Of a stretch of DNA of 64,000 nucleotides, positions 39,616-48,983 are shown piece after piece. The notes beneath the pieces are model-generated. The model ran no database searches, was not told the DNA's origin, and saw only the letters and a program-made list of their open reading frames with translations. Source of the stretch: a bacterium (GTDB lineage Bacteria > Bacillota > Bacilli > Lactobacillales > Streptococcaceae); the NCBI GenBank assembly GCA_905221205.1, contig CAJNCG010000005.1:1-64000 (forward strand), written 5' to 3'. Within the stretch, counting starts at the first letter, position 1; every line of letters starts with the position of its first letter. The translations under genes were made by a program, and so were the position numbers.

Positions 39616-40389
39616 ATGATTTTTGATACACATACACACTTGAATGTAGAAGAATTTGCAGGTCGTGAGGCAGAAGAAATTGCTTTGGCTGCTGAGATGG
39701 GTGTGACACAGATGAATATTGTTGGTTTTGATAAGCCGACGATTGAGCGTGCTTTGGAGTTGGTGGATGAGTACGACCAACTCTACGCAACTATTGGTTG
39801 GCATCCGACAGAGGCAGGGACTTATACGGAGGAAGTCGAGGCTTACTTGTTGGATAAGTTAAAACATCCCAAGATTGTTGCCTTGGGTGAGATTGGTTTG
39901 GACTACCATTGGATGACAGCGTCCAAAGAAGTGCAGGAGCAGGTTTTTCGCCGTCAGATTCAGTTATCTAAGGACTTGGATTTGCCTTTTGTGGTCCATA
40001 CCCGTGATGCGCTGGAAGATACCTATGAGATTATCAAGAGCGAGGGCGTTGGTCCTCGTGGTGGTATCATGCATTCTTTCTCAGGAACTCTTGAATGGGC
40101 AGAGAAGTTTGTCGCGCTTGGTATGACTATTTCCTTTTCAGGAGTGGTGACTTTTAAGAAGGCAACCGATATCCAAGAAGCGGCTAGAGAACTTCCTTTG
40201 GACAAGATTTTGGTGGAAACGGATGCGCCTTATTTGGCTCCTGTTCCTAAACGGGGTCGCGAAAACAAAACAGCCTATACTCGCTATGTAGTAGATTTTA
40301 TCGCGGATTTGCGTGGCATGACGACAGAAGAGCTAGCGGCGGCAACGACTGCAAATGCAGAGCGCATTTTTGGATTGGACAACAAGTAA
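39616..40389 (+). CDS. tatD: TatD-family metal-dependent DNase
   Basis: 257 residues with a TIM-barrel amidohydrolase fold. Metal ligands are visible: DTHTHL near the N-terminus, GEIGLDY, VHTRDA, HSFSG and the late ETDAPYLAP. Relatives are 3'-5' exonucleases or DNA-repair enzymes. It overlaps rnmV by one base (TAATG), an arrangement common in Firmicutes, where the neighbours process 5S and 16S rRNA. The ribosome-binding site is weak. Confidence 0.93.
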   Translation: MIFDTHTHLNVEEFAGREAEEIALAAEMGVTQMNIVGFDKPTIERALELVDEYDQLYATIGWHPTEAGTYTEEVEAYLLDKLKHPKIVALGEIGLDYHWMTASKEVQEQVFRRQIQLSKDLDLPFVVHTRDALEDTYEIIKSEGVGPRGGIMHSFSGTLEWAEKFVALGMTISFSGVVTFKKATDIQEAARELPLDKILVETDAPYLAPVPKRGRENKTAYTRYVVDFIADLRGMTTEELAAATTANAERIFGLDNK

Positions 40390-40955
40390 TGAAAGAAAGA
40401 ATTTCCCAAGTCATCGTGGTTGAAGGTCGCGACGATACGGCCAATCTTAAACGTCATTTCGAGGTAGAGACTTATGAGACTCGAGGTTCTGCCATTAATG
40501 ACCAGGATATAGAGCGGATTCAGCGTCTACACCAACGACATGGAGTCATTGTCTTTACAGACCCGGATTTTAATGGGGAGCGGATTCGGCGCATGATCAT
40601 GACGGCCATTCCAACAGTCCAGCATGCCTTCCTCAAACGAGATGAAGCTGTTCCCAAATCCAAGACCAAGGGGCGGTCTTTGGGAATTGAGCATGCTAGC
40701 TATGAAGACCTGAAAACGGCTCTAGCTCAGGTGACAGAACAATTTGAACAGGAGAGTCAATTTGACATCAGTCGTAGCGACTTGATTCGCCTTGGTTTTC
40801 TAGCAGGGGCAGATAGCCGTAAGCGACGAGAATATTTAGGAGAGGCTCTCCGAATTGGCTATTCCAACGGCAAGCAACTCCTTAAACGCCTAGAGTTGTT
40901 TGGGGTCTCCTTGGCAGAAGTGGAAGAAGCTATGAAATCTTATGAGAACAGCTAA
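40389..40955 (+). CDS. rnmV: Ribonuclease M5
   Basis: 188 residues. The N-terminal TOPRIM domain carries VVEGRDDTANLKRHF and FTDPDFNGERIRR, which supply the metal-binding acidic residues. The C-terminal part (RLGFLAGADSRKRREYLG) is specific to RNase M5. It makes the final cuts of 5S rRNA precursor together with ribosomal protein L18. Coupled to tatD by a TAATG overlap. Confidence 0.95.
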   Translation: MKERISQVIVVEGRDDTANLKRHFEVETYETRGSAINDQDIERIQRLHQRHGVIVFTDPDFNGERIRRMIMTAIPTVQHAFLKRDEAVPKSKTKGRSLGIEHASYEDLKTALAQVTEQFEQESQFDISRSDLIRLGFLAGADSRKRREYLGEALRIGYSNGKQLLKRLELFGVSLAEVEEAMKSYENS

Positions 40956-40980
40956 GCAGCCCCCAAATGTAAGGGGAATG

Positions 40981-40989
40981 TGTTACAAT
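40981..40989 (+). promoter_or_regulatory. Extended -10 promoter inside the tatD-ksgA run
   Basis: TGTTACAAT (40981-40989) upstream of the small unknown gene. Confidence 0.5.
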
Positions 40990-41062
40990 AGAGATAAGTA
41001 GATTTATTTCAGAAAATTCATTTTGATAACATCTAAATAGAGGTTTATAAGGAAAGAGCGAA

Positions 41063-41362
41063 ATGAAAATACAAGTTGACAGAGATTCTATCTGTATGGG
41101 AGATGATGTTTTACCACATATGGTAGAATTAGAAGTATCAGAAGATATGACGGTAGAGGAATTCTGTAGGTTCCTTCAAAAGGACAGATATTTGCCTAAT
41201 TTAGACTGGGCAGAATGGCACCTCCTACATGATGGAAAAACAGTGGCCACTTATCATACTAAAACAAAAGAACTGACAAATCCAAATATCTATTTAAAAG
41301 ACCTGATGTACCAGAGTTCAGGAAAGAGTCATTTTGTTTGGATACATTGTCGCATAGATTAG
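41063..41362 (+). CDS. Hypothetical protein, 99 residues
   Basis: A soluble protein I do not recognise. It starts MKIQVDRDSICMGDDVLPH, is acidic in the first half (LEVSEDMTVEEFCRFLQKD), and has several tryptophans and histidines (DWAEWHLLHD, HFVWIHCRID). The run of short strands and one helix could suit a small ubiquitin-like or HicB-like fold, but that is a guess. It lies between rnmV and ksgA, 12 bases before ksgA, with GGAAAGAGCG upstream and its own candidate promoter. Confidence 0.75.
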   Translation: MKIQVDRDSICMGDDVLPHMVELEVSEDMTVEEFCRFLQKDRYLPNLDWAEWHLLHDGKTVATYHTKTKELTNPNIYLKDLMYQSSGKSHFVWIHCRID

Positions 41363-41374
41363 AAAAGAGAATAG

Positions 41375-42247
41375 ATGAGAATTGCAGATTATAGCGTGAC
41401 CAAGGCAGTGCTAGAGCGTCACGGTTTCACCTTTAAGAAGTCCTTCGGGCAAAATTTCTTGACGGATACTAATATCCTTCAAAAAATTGTGGATACGGCT
41501 GAAATTGATGACCAGGTTAATGTTATCGAAATCGGGCCAGGGATTGGTGCCTTGACAGAATTTTTGGCTGAGCGTGCGGCTCAAGTCATGGCCTTTGAGA
41601 TTGACCACCGTTTGGTACCGATTTTGGCAGATACTCTTCGTGATTTTGACAATGTAACAGTGGTTAACGAGGACATTCTCAAAGTGGATTTGGCACAACA
41701 TATCCAGAATTTCAAAAATCCTGACCTGCCAATCAAGGTAGTAGCTAACTTGCCTTACTATATCACGACGCCTATTCTCATGCACTTAATTGAGAGTGGC
41801 ATTCCTTTTAGTGAATTTGTGGTCATGATGCAGAAAGAAGTGGCGGATCGTATCTCCGCTCAACCCAATACCAAGGCTTACGGTAGTTTGTCGATTGCAG
41901 TTCAGTATTACATGACCGCCAAGGTTGCCTTTATCGTGCCGCGTACGGTCTTTGTGCCAGCGCCAAATGTGGACTCAGCCATTTTGAAAATGGTGCGTCG
42001 TCCAGAACCAGCTGTAGCAGTAGAAGACGAGAACTTCTTCTTTAAGGTTTCCAAGGCTAGTTTTACCCATCGCCGCAAGACCTTATGGAATAACCTGACA
42101 GGTTACTTTGGCAAGACTGAAGAAGTCAAGGATAAATTGACCGAGGCATTGGATCAAGCGGGCTTGTCACCAAGTGTACGTGGGGAAGCTCTCAGCTTGG
42201 CAGAGTTTGCCAGCCTAGCAGATGCGCTTAAAGGACAAGGACTCTAA
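41375..42247 (+). CDS. ksgA: 16S rRNA dimethyladenosine transferase
   Basis: 290 residues (also rsmA). It dimethylates two adjacent adenosines at the 3' end of 16S rRNA during late 30S assembly. FGQNFLTD, the SAM-binding [13 protein letters not shown] and the catalytic [10 protein letters not shown] motif are present. Loss of this enzyme gives kasugamycin resistance. It is followed 1 base later by rsgA, another 30S maturation factor. Confidence 0.98.
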   Translation: MRIADYSVTKAVLERHGFTFKKSFGQNFLTDTNILQKIVDTAEIDDQVNVIEIGPGIGALTEFLAERAAQVMAFEIDHRLVPILADTLRDFDNVTVVNEDILKVDLAQHIQNFKNPDLPIKVVANLPYYITTPILMHLIESGIPFSEFVVMMQKEVADRISAQPNTKAYGSLSIAVQYYMTAKVAFIVPRTVFVPAPNVDSAILKMVRRPEPAVAVEDENFFFKVSKASFTHRRKTLWNNLTGYFGKTEEVKDKLTEALDQAGLSPSVRGEALSLAEFASLADALKGQGL

Positions 42248-42248
42248 G

Positions 42249-43127
42249 ATGCAGGGACAAATCATTAAAGCCTTGGCGGGGTTCTACTATGTGGAGAGTG
42301 ATGGTCAGGTTTATCAAACACGGGCGCGTGGGAATTTCCGTAAAAAAGGCCATACACCCTACGTTGGGGATTGGGTAGATTTTTCCGCCGAGGAAAATTC
42401 AGAGGGTTATATCCTCAAAATTCACGAACGGAAAAACAGTCTGGTCCGTCCGCCTATTGTCAATATTGACCAAGCCGTGGTGATCATGTCCGTCAAGGAA
42501 CCGGACTTCAACAGCAATTTGCTGGATCGTTTCTTGGTTCTTCTGGAGCACAAGGGTATCCACCCTATCGTTTATATTTCCAAAATGGACTTGCTGGAAG
42601 ATAGAGGAGAACTGGATTTTTACCAACAAACCTATGGTGACATTGGTTATGAGTTTGTGACCAGTAAGGAGGAACTCCTGCCCTTGTTAAGAGGAAAGGT
42701 TACGGTCTTTATGGGCCAGACGGGTGTTGGGAAATCAACTCTTCTCAATAAAATCGCACCAGACCTCAATCTTGAAACAGGAGAAATCTCAGATAGTCTA
42801 GGTCGCGGGCGCCATACCACTAGAGCTGTTAGTTTTTACAATCTCAATGGAGGTAAAATCGCGGACACACCAGGCTTTTCATCACTGGATTATGAAGTGT
42901 CAACGGCTGAAGACCTTAATCAAGCCTTTCCAGAGATTGCTAGTGTCAGCCAAGATTGTAAGTTTCGTACTTGTACCCATACCCATGAGCCTTCTTGTGC
43001 GGTCAAGCTAGCTGTTGAAGAGGGTACCATTGCAACCTTCCGTTTTGACAACTACCTGCAATTCCTCAGCGAAATTGAAAATCGCAGAGAAACCTATAAA
43101 AAAGTCAGCAAAAAAATTCCAAAATAA
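42249..43127 (+). CDS. rsgA: Ribosome small-subunit GTPase RsgA
   Basis: 292 residues with the circularly permuted GTPase order: an OB fold first, then G4 (SKMD), then G1 (GQTGVGKST), G2 and G3 (DTPGFSS). A C-terminal zinc site [14 protein letters not shown] ends the protein. It promotes late 30S assembly by releasing other factors. ATG 42249 begins 1 base after the ksgA stop. Also known as yloQ. Confidence 0.97.
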   Translation: MQGQIIKALAGFYYVESDGQVYQTRARGNFRKKGHTPYVGDWVDFSAEENSEGYILKIHERKNSLVRPPIVNIDQAVVIMSVKEPDFNSNLLDRFLVLLEHKGIHPIVYISKMDLLEDRGELDFYQQTYGDIGYEFVTSKEELLPLLRGKVTVFMGQTGVGKSTLLNKIAPDLNLETGEISDSLGRGRHTTRAVSFYNLNGGKIADTPGFSSLDYEVSTAEDLNQAFPEIASVSQDCKFRTCTHTHEPSCAVKLAVEEGTIATFRFDNYLQFLSEIENRRETYKKVSKKIPK

Positions 43128-43137
43128 GGAGAAACCT

Positions 43138-43794
43138 ATGTCTCAATACAAGATTGCTCCGTCAATTCTGGCAGCAGATTATGCCAACTTTGAACGTGAA
43201 ATCAAACTCCTAGAAGCAACTGGGGCAGAGTATGCCCATATCGATATCATGGATGGGCACTTTGTGCCACAAATTAGTTTTGGTGCAGGTGTGGTCGAAG
43301 CTCTTCGCCCTCATAGCAAGATGGTCTTTGACTGCCACTTGATGGTAGCTAATCCAGAGCATCATTTAGAAGATTTTGCGCGTGCAGGGGCGGATATCAT
43401 CAGTATTCATGTGGAAACAACACCTCATATTCATGGCGCCCTCCAAAAGATTCGTTCGCTTGGTGTCAAACCTTCGGTTGTTATCAATCCTGGTACGCCT
43501 GTTGAGGCTATCAAGCATGTCCTTCATCTTGTTGATCAAGTTTTAGTCATGACAGTTAACCCAGGCTTTGGTGGGCAAACCTTCCTGCCAGAAACCATGG
43601 ATAAGGTCCGTGAGTTGGTTGTCCTTCGTGAGGAAAAAGGTTTGAACTTTGAGATTGAAGTGGATGGTGGGATTGATGACCAAACTATTGCTCTAGCCAA
43701 AGAAGCTGGTGCAACCGTTTTTGTAGCAGGTTCCTATGTCTTTAAGGGAGATGTCAATGAGCGAGTACAAACTCTCAGAAAACAACTGGACTAG
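43138..43794 (+). CDS. rpe: Ribulose-phosphate 3-epimerase
   Basis: 218 residues, TIM barrel. It interconverts ribulose-5-phosphate and xylulose-5-phosphate in the pentose phosphate pathway. Metal and catalytic blocks are HIDIMDGHFVPQISFG, FDCHLMV, MTVNPGFGGQ and EVDGGI. AAGGAG precedes ATG 43138. It follows rsgA by 10 bases and overlaps the next gene by 38 bases, the order found in many Firmicutes (rsgA-rpe-thiN). Confidence 0.97.
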   Translation: MSQYKIAPSILAADYANFEREIKLLEATGAEYAHIDIMDGHFVPQISFGAGVVEALRPHSKMVFDCHLMVANPEHHLEDFARAGADIISIHVETTPHIHGALQKIRSLGVKPSVVINPGTPVEAIKHVLHLVDQVLVMTVNPGFGGQTFLPETMDKVRELVVLREEKGLNFEIEVDGGIDDQTIALAKEAGATVFVAGSYVFKGDVNERVQTLRKQLD

Positions 43795-44419
43795 GGTTGC
43801 CGTTTTTGCAGGCGGAGACCGTGGCCATTATCGGACAGACTTTGATTGCTTTGTCGGTGTGGATCGAGGATCGCTCTGGGTCTTGGAAGAAAAGATGCCT
43901 CTTGCTCTAGCAGTTGGGGATTTTGATTCTGTTACTGCAGAAGAGCGACAGGTGATTCAAAAACGTGCCCAGCATTTTGTTCAAGCCCGACCAGAAAAAG
44001 ATGATACAGATCTGGAATTGGCTCTCTTAACCATCTTTGAGCAAAATCCTCATGCTCAAGTTACTATTTTCGGTGCTTTGGGTGGTCGTATCGACCATAT
44101 GCTGGCCAATGTCTTTTTACCTAGCAATCCCAAATTAGCACCCTATATGCGCCAAATAGCGATTGAAGATGGGCAAAACTTGATTGCCTATTGTCCAGAA
44201 GGGACCAGTCAGTTACAGCCTCGTTCAGACTACGACTATCTAGCCTTTATGCCGGTTCGGGATAGCCAGCTGACCATTCTTGGTGCTAAGTATGAGTTGA
44301 CAGAGGAAAATTTTTTCTTTAAAAAAGTGTACGCTTCTAACGAATATATAGATAGGGAAGTGTCGGTGACTTGCCCAGATGGCTATGTGGTTGTACTGCA
44401 TAGCAAGGACAGGAGGTAG
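43757..44419 (+). CDS. thiN: Thiamine pyrophosphokinase
   Basis: 220 residues. It converts thiamine to thiamine diphosphate with ATP. Motifs seen: GDFDSV, KDDTDLELAL and GALGGRIDH, which hold the metal and ATP contacts, then the C-terminal thiamine-binding beta domain (SDYDYLAF). The start at 43757 is chosen for the AAGGGAG at 43744-43750; it lies inside the end of rpe. Confidence 0.95.
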   Translation: MSEYKLSENNWTRVAVFAGGDRGHYRTDFDCFVGVDRGSLWVLEEKMPLALAVGDFDSVTAEERQVIQKRAQHFVQARPEKDDTDLELALLTIFEQNPHAQVTIFGALGGRIDHMLANVFLPSNPKLAPYMRQIAIEDGQNLIAYCPEGTSQLQPRSDYDYLAFMPVRDSQLTILGAKYELTEENFFFKKVYASNEYIDREVSVTCPDGYVVVLHSKDRR

Positions 44420-44420
44420 G

Positions 44421-45677
44421 ATGGAAAGTTTACTTGTTCTATTATTAATTGCCAACCTAGCTGGGCTTTTTCTCATTTGGCAAAGGCAGGATAAGCAGGA
44501 AAAACATTTAAGCAAGAGCTTGGAGGATCAGGCAGATCATCTGTCAGATCAGTTAGATTATCGTTTTGAACAAGCCAGACAAGCCAGCCAGCTGGACCAA
44601 AAAGATTTGGAAGTGGCTGTCAGCGACCGTTTGCAAGAAGTGCGAATGGAATTGCACCAAGGCTTGACTCAAGTTCGTCAAGAAATGACAGAGAATCTCT
44701 TGCAAACTAGAGATAAGACCGACCAACGGCTTCAAGCCTTGCAGGAATCAAATGAGCAACGTTTGGAACAAATGCGCCAGACAGTCGAGGAAAAGTTAGA
44801 AAAGACCTTGCAGACGCGCTTGCAGGCTTCCTTTGAGACAGTTTCCAAGCAATTGGAGTCTGTCAATCGTGGCCTTGGAGAAATGCAGACAGTTGCCCGT
44901 GATGTCGGAGCCCTCAACAAGGTTCTCTCTGGAACCAAAACGCGAGGAATTTTGGGCGAATTGCAATTGGGGCAAATCATAGAAGACATCATGACCCCTG
45001 CCCAGTATGAACGAGAATACGCAACGGTTGAAAACTCCAGCGAACGAGTGGAGTATGCTATCAAGTTACCTGGACAAGGCGACCAGGAATATGTCTACCT
45101 ACCAATCGACTCCAAGTTTCCATTGGCGGATTATTACCGCCTAGAAGAAGCCTATGAAGCAGGTGACAAGGACGAAATCGAACGCTGTCGTAAGTCACTT
45201 CTAGCAAGCGTCAAACGATTTGCCAAGGATATTAAGAGCAAGTACATAGCACCACCTCGGACGACCAATTTTGGAGTCTTGTTTGTTCCGACAGAAGGTC
45301 TCTACTCAGAAATCGTCCGCAATCCGGTCTTCTTTGATGATTTGAGACGGGAAGAGCAGATTATTGTCGCAGGGCCAAGTACCTTGTCGGCTCTGCTTAA
45401 CTCCCTATCAGTTGGCTTCAAGACTCTCAATATCCAAAAGAGTGCTGACCATATCAGTAAGACCCTTGCTAGCGTCAAGACTGAGTTTGGCAAGTTTGGT
45501 GGCATTCTGGTCAAGGCACAAAAACATCTTCAACATGCCTCTGGCAATATTGATGAATTATTAAACCGTCGCACTACAGCTATCGAGCGAACGCTCCGTC
45601 ACATTGAGCTATCAGAAGGTGAGCCTGCGCTTGATTTACTCCATTTCCAAGAAAATGAGGAAGAATATGAAGATTAG
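44421..45677 (+). CDS. rmuC: RmuC-family DNA recombination protein
   Basis: 418 residues. An N-terminal membrane helix (LLVLLLIANLAGLFLIW) is followed by a long coiled coil (about 25-150) and the conserved RmuC nuclease-like domain (GILGELQLGQIIEDIMTP, LPIDSKFPLADYYRLEEA). In E. coli RmuC limits recombination between short inverted repeats; the biochemical role is uncertain. AGGAGG lies 4 bases upstream of the start. It overlaps yhaM by 11 bases. Confidence 0.94.
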   Translation: MESLLVLLLIANLAGLFLIWQRQDKQEKHLSKSLEDQADHLSDQLDYRFEQARQASQLDQKDLEVAVSDRLQEVRMELHQGLTQVRQEMTENLLQTRDKTDQRLQALQESNEQRLEQMRQTVEEKLEKTLQTRLQASFETVSKQLESVNRGLGEMQTVARDVGALNKVLSGTKTRGILGELQLGQIIEDIMTPAQYEREYATVENSSERVEYAIKLPGQGDQEYVYLPIDSKFPLADYYRLEEAYEAGDKDEIERCRKSLLASVKRFAKDIKSKYIAPPRTTNFGVLFVPTEGLYSEIVRNPVFFDDLRREEQIIVAGPSTLSALLNSLSVGFKTLNIQKSADHISKTLASVKTEFGKFGGILVKAQKHLQHASGNIDELLNRRTTAIERTLRHIELSEGEPALDLLHFQENEEEYED

Positions 45678-46608
45678 TCACATGAAAAAAGATGAGCTGT
45701 TTGAAGGCTTTTACCTAATCAAGTCAGCTGACCTGAGACAAACTCGCGCTGGGAAAAATTACCTAGCCTTTACCTTCCAAGATGATAGTGGCGAGATTGA
45801 AGGGAAACTCTGGGATGCCCAGCCCCATAATGTTGAGGCCTTTACTGCAGGTAAGGTTGTTCACATGAAAGGGCGCCGAGAAGTTTATAACAACACCCCT
45901 CAGGTCAATCAAATTACTCTCCGCCTGCCTCAACCTGGTGAACCCAATGATCCAGCTGATTTCAAGGTCAAGTCGCCAGTTGATGTCAAGGAAATCCGTG
46001 ACTATATGGCGCAAATGATTTTCAAAATTGAAAATCCTGTTTGGCAACGAATTGTCCGAAATCTCTACACCAAGTACGATAAGGAATTTTACTCTTATCC
46101 AGCAGCCAAGACCAACCACCATGCCTTTGAAACAGGTTTGGCCTATCATACGGCGACCATGGTGCGCTTGGCAGATGCCATTAGCGAGGTCTATCCTCAG
46201 CTCAATAAGAGCCTGCTCTATGCAGGAATTATGCTACATGACTTGGCCAAGGTTATTGAGTTGACGGGACCAGACCAAACGGAGTATACAGTGCGAGGCA
46301 ATCTCCTTGGGCATATTGCTCTGATTGATAGTGAAATTACTAAGACAGTGATGGAACTCGGCATCGATGACACCAAGGAAGAAGTCGTTCTGCTCCGCCA
46401 CGTTATCCTCAGTCACCACGGTTTATTAGAGTACGGAAGTCCAGTTCGTCCACGTATCATGGAGGCAGAGATTATCCATATGATTGATAATCTGGATGCT
46501 AGCATGATGATGATGTCAACAGCTCTTGCTCTGGTGGATAAGGGAGAGATGACCAATAAAATCTTTGCTATGGACAATCGTTCCTTCTACAAACCAGATT
46601 TAGATTAA
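45667..46608 (+). CDS. yhaM: 3'-5' exoribonuclease YhaM
   Basis: 313 residues. An OB-fold nucleic-acid-binding domain (about 10-95) precedes an HD phosphohydrolase-type domain with HHAFETGLAYHT and MLHDLAK, then LRHVILSHHG. This is the Firmicute YhaM (Cbf1) family, which trims a few bases from RNA 3' ends; in Streptococcus pyogenes it shortens most transcripts. Start ATG 45667 has GAGGA 4 bases before it. A terminator follows. Confidence 0.95.
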   Translation: MKISHMKKDELFEGFYLIKSADLRQTRAGKNYLAFTFQDDSGEIEGKLWDAQPHNVEAFTAGKVVHMKGRREVYNNTPQVNQITLRLPQPGEPNDPADFKVKSPVDVKEIRDYMAQMIFKIENPVWQRIVRNLYTKYDKEFYSYPAAKTNHHAFETGLAYHTATMVRLADAISEVYPQLNKSLLYAGIMLHDLAKVIELTGPDQTEYTVRGNLLGHIALIDSEITKTVMELGIDDTKEEVVLLRHVILSHHGLLEYGSPVRPRIMEAEIIHMIDNLDASMMMMSTALALVDKGEMTNKIFAMDNRSFYKPDLD

Positions 46609-46618
46609 TAATTTAAGA

Positions 46619-46658
46619 AAAACGAGCATTTTTTAGGGCAAGAATGTTCGTTTTTTTA
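46619..46658 (+). terminator. yhaM terminator
   Basis: AACGAGCATT (46621-46630) pairs with AATGTTCGTT (46643-46652) with one G-U, then seven T. Confidence 0.85.
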
Positions 46659-46666
46659 TGTGAATA

Positions 46667-46675
46667 TGGTATAAT
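46667..46675 (+). promoter_or_regulatory. Extended -10 promoter of purR
   Basis: TGGTATAAT (46667-46675), leaving a leader of about 32 bases. Confidence 0.65.
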
Positions 46676-46713
46676 GGATAAAATATCAAAATTAAATGAA
46701 ATGGGAAATAGAA

Positions 46714-47541
46714 ATGAAATTAAGAAGAAGTGATCGGATGGTTGTCATTTCCAACTATTTGATTAATAATCCTTATAAACTAACTAGTCTTAATACTTTT
46801 GCTGAAAAGTATGAATCTGCTAAATCATCCATCTCAGAAGATATCGTGATTATCAAACGTGCCTTTGAGGAAATCGAAATCGGCCACATCCAGACAGTTA
46901 CTGGGGCTGGTGGAGGTGTCATCTTCACACCATCAATCTCAAGCCATGATGCCAAGGAAATGGTTGAGGACTTGCGTGCTAAGTTATCAGAGAGTGACCG
47001 TATCTTGCCAGGTGGCTATATCTATTTGTCAGATTTGCTTAGCACACCAGCTATCTTGAAAAATATTGGTCGCATTATTGCCAAGAGCTTTATGGACCAA
47101 AAAATTGATGCAGTTATGACAGTAGCGACTAAGGGTGTGCCACTTGCAAATGCAGTTGCTAATGTCCTCAATGTTCCTTTTGTCATTGTGCGCCGTGACT
47201 TGAAAATTACCGAAGGTTCAACTGTCAGCGTCAACTATGTATCTGGTTCAAGTGGTGACCGAATTGAGAAAATGTTCCTTTCAAAACGCAGTCTAAAGGC
47301 CGGCAGCCGTGTCTTGATTGTGGATGACTTCTTGAAAGGTGGCGGAACGGTCAACGGGATGATCAGCCTCTTGCGTGAGTTCGATTCTGAACTAGCTGGT
47401 GTCGCAGTCTTTGCGGACAATGCCCAAGAAGAACGTGAAAAGCAATTTGACTACAAGTCACTCTTGAAGGTAACCAATATTGATGTCAAGAATCAAGCCA
47501 TCGATGTTGAGATTGGCAATATCTTTGACGAAGATAAATAA
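46714..47541 (+). CDS. purR: Purine operon regulator PurR
   Basis: 275 residues of the Firmicute PurR family. A winged-helix DNA-binding domain (KLRRSDRMVVISNYLINNPYK through ~75) is joined to a phosphoribosyltransferase-like domain with the PRPP-binding motif VLIVDDFLKGGGT. It senses PRPP or guanine nucleotides and controls purine genes. The start MKLRRS at 46714 is chosen over upstream in-frame ATG 46696 because family members begin there and GGGAAA lies near. Confidence 0.96.
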   Translation: MKLRRSDRMVVISNYLINNPYKLTSLNTFAEKYESAKSSISEDIVIIKRAFEEIEIGHIQTVTGAGGGVIFTPSISSHDAKEMVEDLRAKLSESDRILPGGYIYLSDLLSTPAILKNIGRIIAKSFMDQKIDAVMTVATKGVPLANAVANVLNVPFVIVRRDLKITEGSTVSVNYVSGSSGDRIEKMFLSKRSLKAGSRVLIVDDFLKGGGTVNGMISLLREFDSELAGVAVFADNAQEEREKQFDYKSLLKVTNIDVKNQAIDVEIGNIFDEDK

Positions 47542-47552
47542 GAGATAGAACT

Positions 47553-47582
47553 AAAGGTTGGAACGATTGTCCCAGCCTTTCT
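47553..47582 (+). terminator. Weak terminator between purR and lysA
   Basis: AAAGGTTGG (47553-47561) pairs with CCAGCCTTT (47572-47580) with one G-U, followed by only a few T. Confidence 0.55.
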
Positions 47583-47607
47583 TTGCAAATAGAATAGAAG
47601 GAAGCTT

Positions 47608-48858
47608 ATGAAAACACCATTTATCAATAGAGAAGAGTTAGAAGCGATTGTTGCCGAGTTCCCGACTCCCTTTCACTTGTATGATGAGAAGGGGATTCGT
47701 GAGAAGGCAAGAGCTGTCAACCAAGCCTTTGCATGGAACAAGGGATTTAAGGAATATTTTGCAGTTAAGGCTACTCCAACACCAGCTATCTTGAAAATCC
47801 TTCAAGAGGAAGGTTGTGGCGTGGACTGTTCTAGTTATGTAGAGCTCTTGATGAGTCATAAACTGGATTTTCCGGGTTCTGAGATTATGTTCTCTTCTAA
47901 TAATACACCAGACAAGGAATATGCCTATGCGCGTGAATTAGGTGCGACCATTAACTTGGATGCTTTTGAAGATATTGAACATCTAGAGCGTGCAGCAGGC
48001 ATTCCAGAAATTATCTCTTGTCGTTACAATCCAGGCGGTGTTTTTGAACTGGGGACAGACATTATGGACAATCCTGGAGAAGCTAAGTTTGGTATGACTA
48101 AGGAGCAGCTCTTTGAAGCTTTTGCAATTTTGAAGGAAAAAGGAGTCAAGAATTTTGGGATTCACTCCTTCCTAGCATCCAATACCGTGACCCATCTCTA
48201 TTATCCAGAGTTGGCGCGTCAGCTCTTTGAATTGGCTGTTGAAATCAAGGAAAAGTTGGATATTTCGCTAGACTTTATCAATCTTTCTGGTGGTATTGGT
48301 GTTAACTATCGTCCAGATCAGGAACCAAATGACATCGCCTTGATTGGTGAGGGAGTTCGTAAGGTTTATGAAGAGGTTCTTACGCCATCTGGTCTTGGTC
48401 AGGTCAAGATTTTCACAGAATTGGGTCGCTTTATGTTAGCCCCTCACGGTGCTTTAGTCACAAGAGTTACTCATAAGAAAAAAACTTACCGTACCTATCT
48501 AGGTGTGGATGCATCAGCAGTCAACCTCATGCGTCCAGCCATGTATGGAGCCTATCACCATATCACCAATCTGACTCACCCAGATGGACCAGCTGAAGTA
48601 GTAGATGTGGTCGGTTCACTCTGCGAAAACAATGATAAGTTTGCAGTGAATCGCGAGTTACCTCATACAGAAATCGGTGATTTGCTGGTAATTCATGATA
48701 CAGGTGCTCACGGTTTTTCAATGGGCTACCAGTACAACGCCAAACTTCGTTCTGCGGAAATCCTCTATACCGAAGAAGGTAAAGCTCGTCAAATCCGCCG
48801 TGCAGAGCGCCCTGAGGACTATTTTGCAACCTTGTATGGTTTTGATTTTGAAGAATAA
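47608..48858 (+). CDS. lysA: Diaminopimelate decarboxylase-like enzyme
   Basis: 416 residues, alanine-racemase fold type III PLP enzyme. The PLP-lysine motif is EYFAVKATPTPAIL; other blocks are NLSGGIGVNYRP, ELGRFMLAPHG and CENNDKFAVNR. The usual HIGSQ motif of the family reads GIHSFLASN here, so it is a divergent member and could decarboxylate a related substrate. As a DAP decarboxylase it would make lysine, needed for the lysine-type peptidoglycan of streptococci. AAGGAAG precedes the ATG. No other lys or dap genes are near. Confidence 0.82.
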   Translation: MKTPFINREELEAIVAEFPTPFHLYDEKGIREKARAVNQAFAWNKGFKEYFAVKATPTPAILKILQEEGCGVDCSSYVELLMSHKLDFPGSEIMFSSNNTPDKEYAYARELGATINLDAFEDIEHLERAAGIPEIISCRYNPGGVFELGTDIMDNPGEAKFGMTKEQLFEAFAILKEKGVKNFGIHSFLASNTVTHLYYPELARQLFELAVEIKEKLDISLDFINLSGGIGVNYRPDQEPNDIALIGEGVRKVYEEVLTPSGLGQVKIFTELGRFMLAPHGALVTRVTHKKKTYRTYLGVDASAVNLMRPAMYGAYHHITNLTHPDGPAEVVDVVGSLCENNDKFAVNRELPHTEIGDLLVIHDTGAHGFSMGYQYNAKLRSAEILYTEEGKARQIRRAERPEDYFATLYGFDFEE

Positions 48859-48940
48859 AATGATAATTAATTGAAAATGAAATTGAAAAACAGATTGCTT
48901 TCTAAAAAATAGACAAAAATCTTGTTTTTCCTTCAAGTCG

Positions 48941-48970
48941 TGATATAATAAAACTATAAAACGTTTTCAA
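48941..48970 (+). promoter_or_regulatory. pflA promoter with cre-like box at the transcript start
   Basis: TGATATAAT (48941-48949) is followed by ATAAAACGTTTTCAA (48956-48970). Read on the minus strand this is TTGAAAACGTTTTAT, one base off the CcpA consensus. Binding at +1 would block initiation or elongation. Confidence 0.6.
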
Positions 48971-48983
48971 GGAAGGTAACGAT

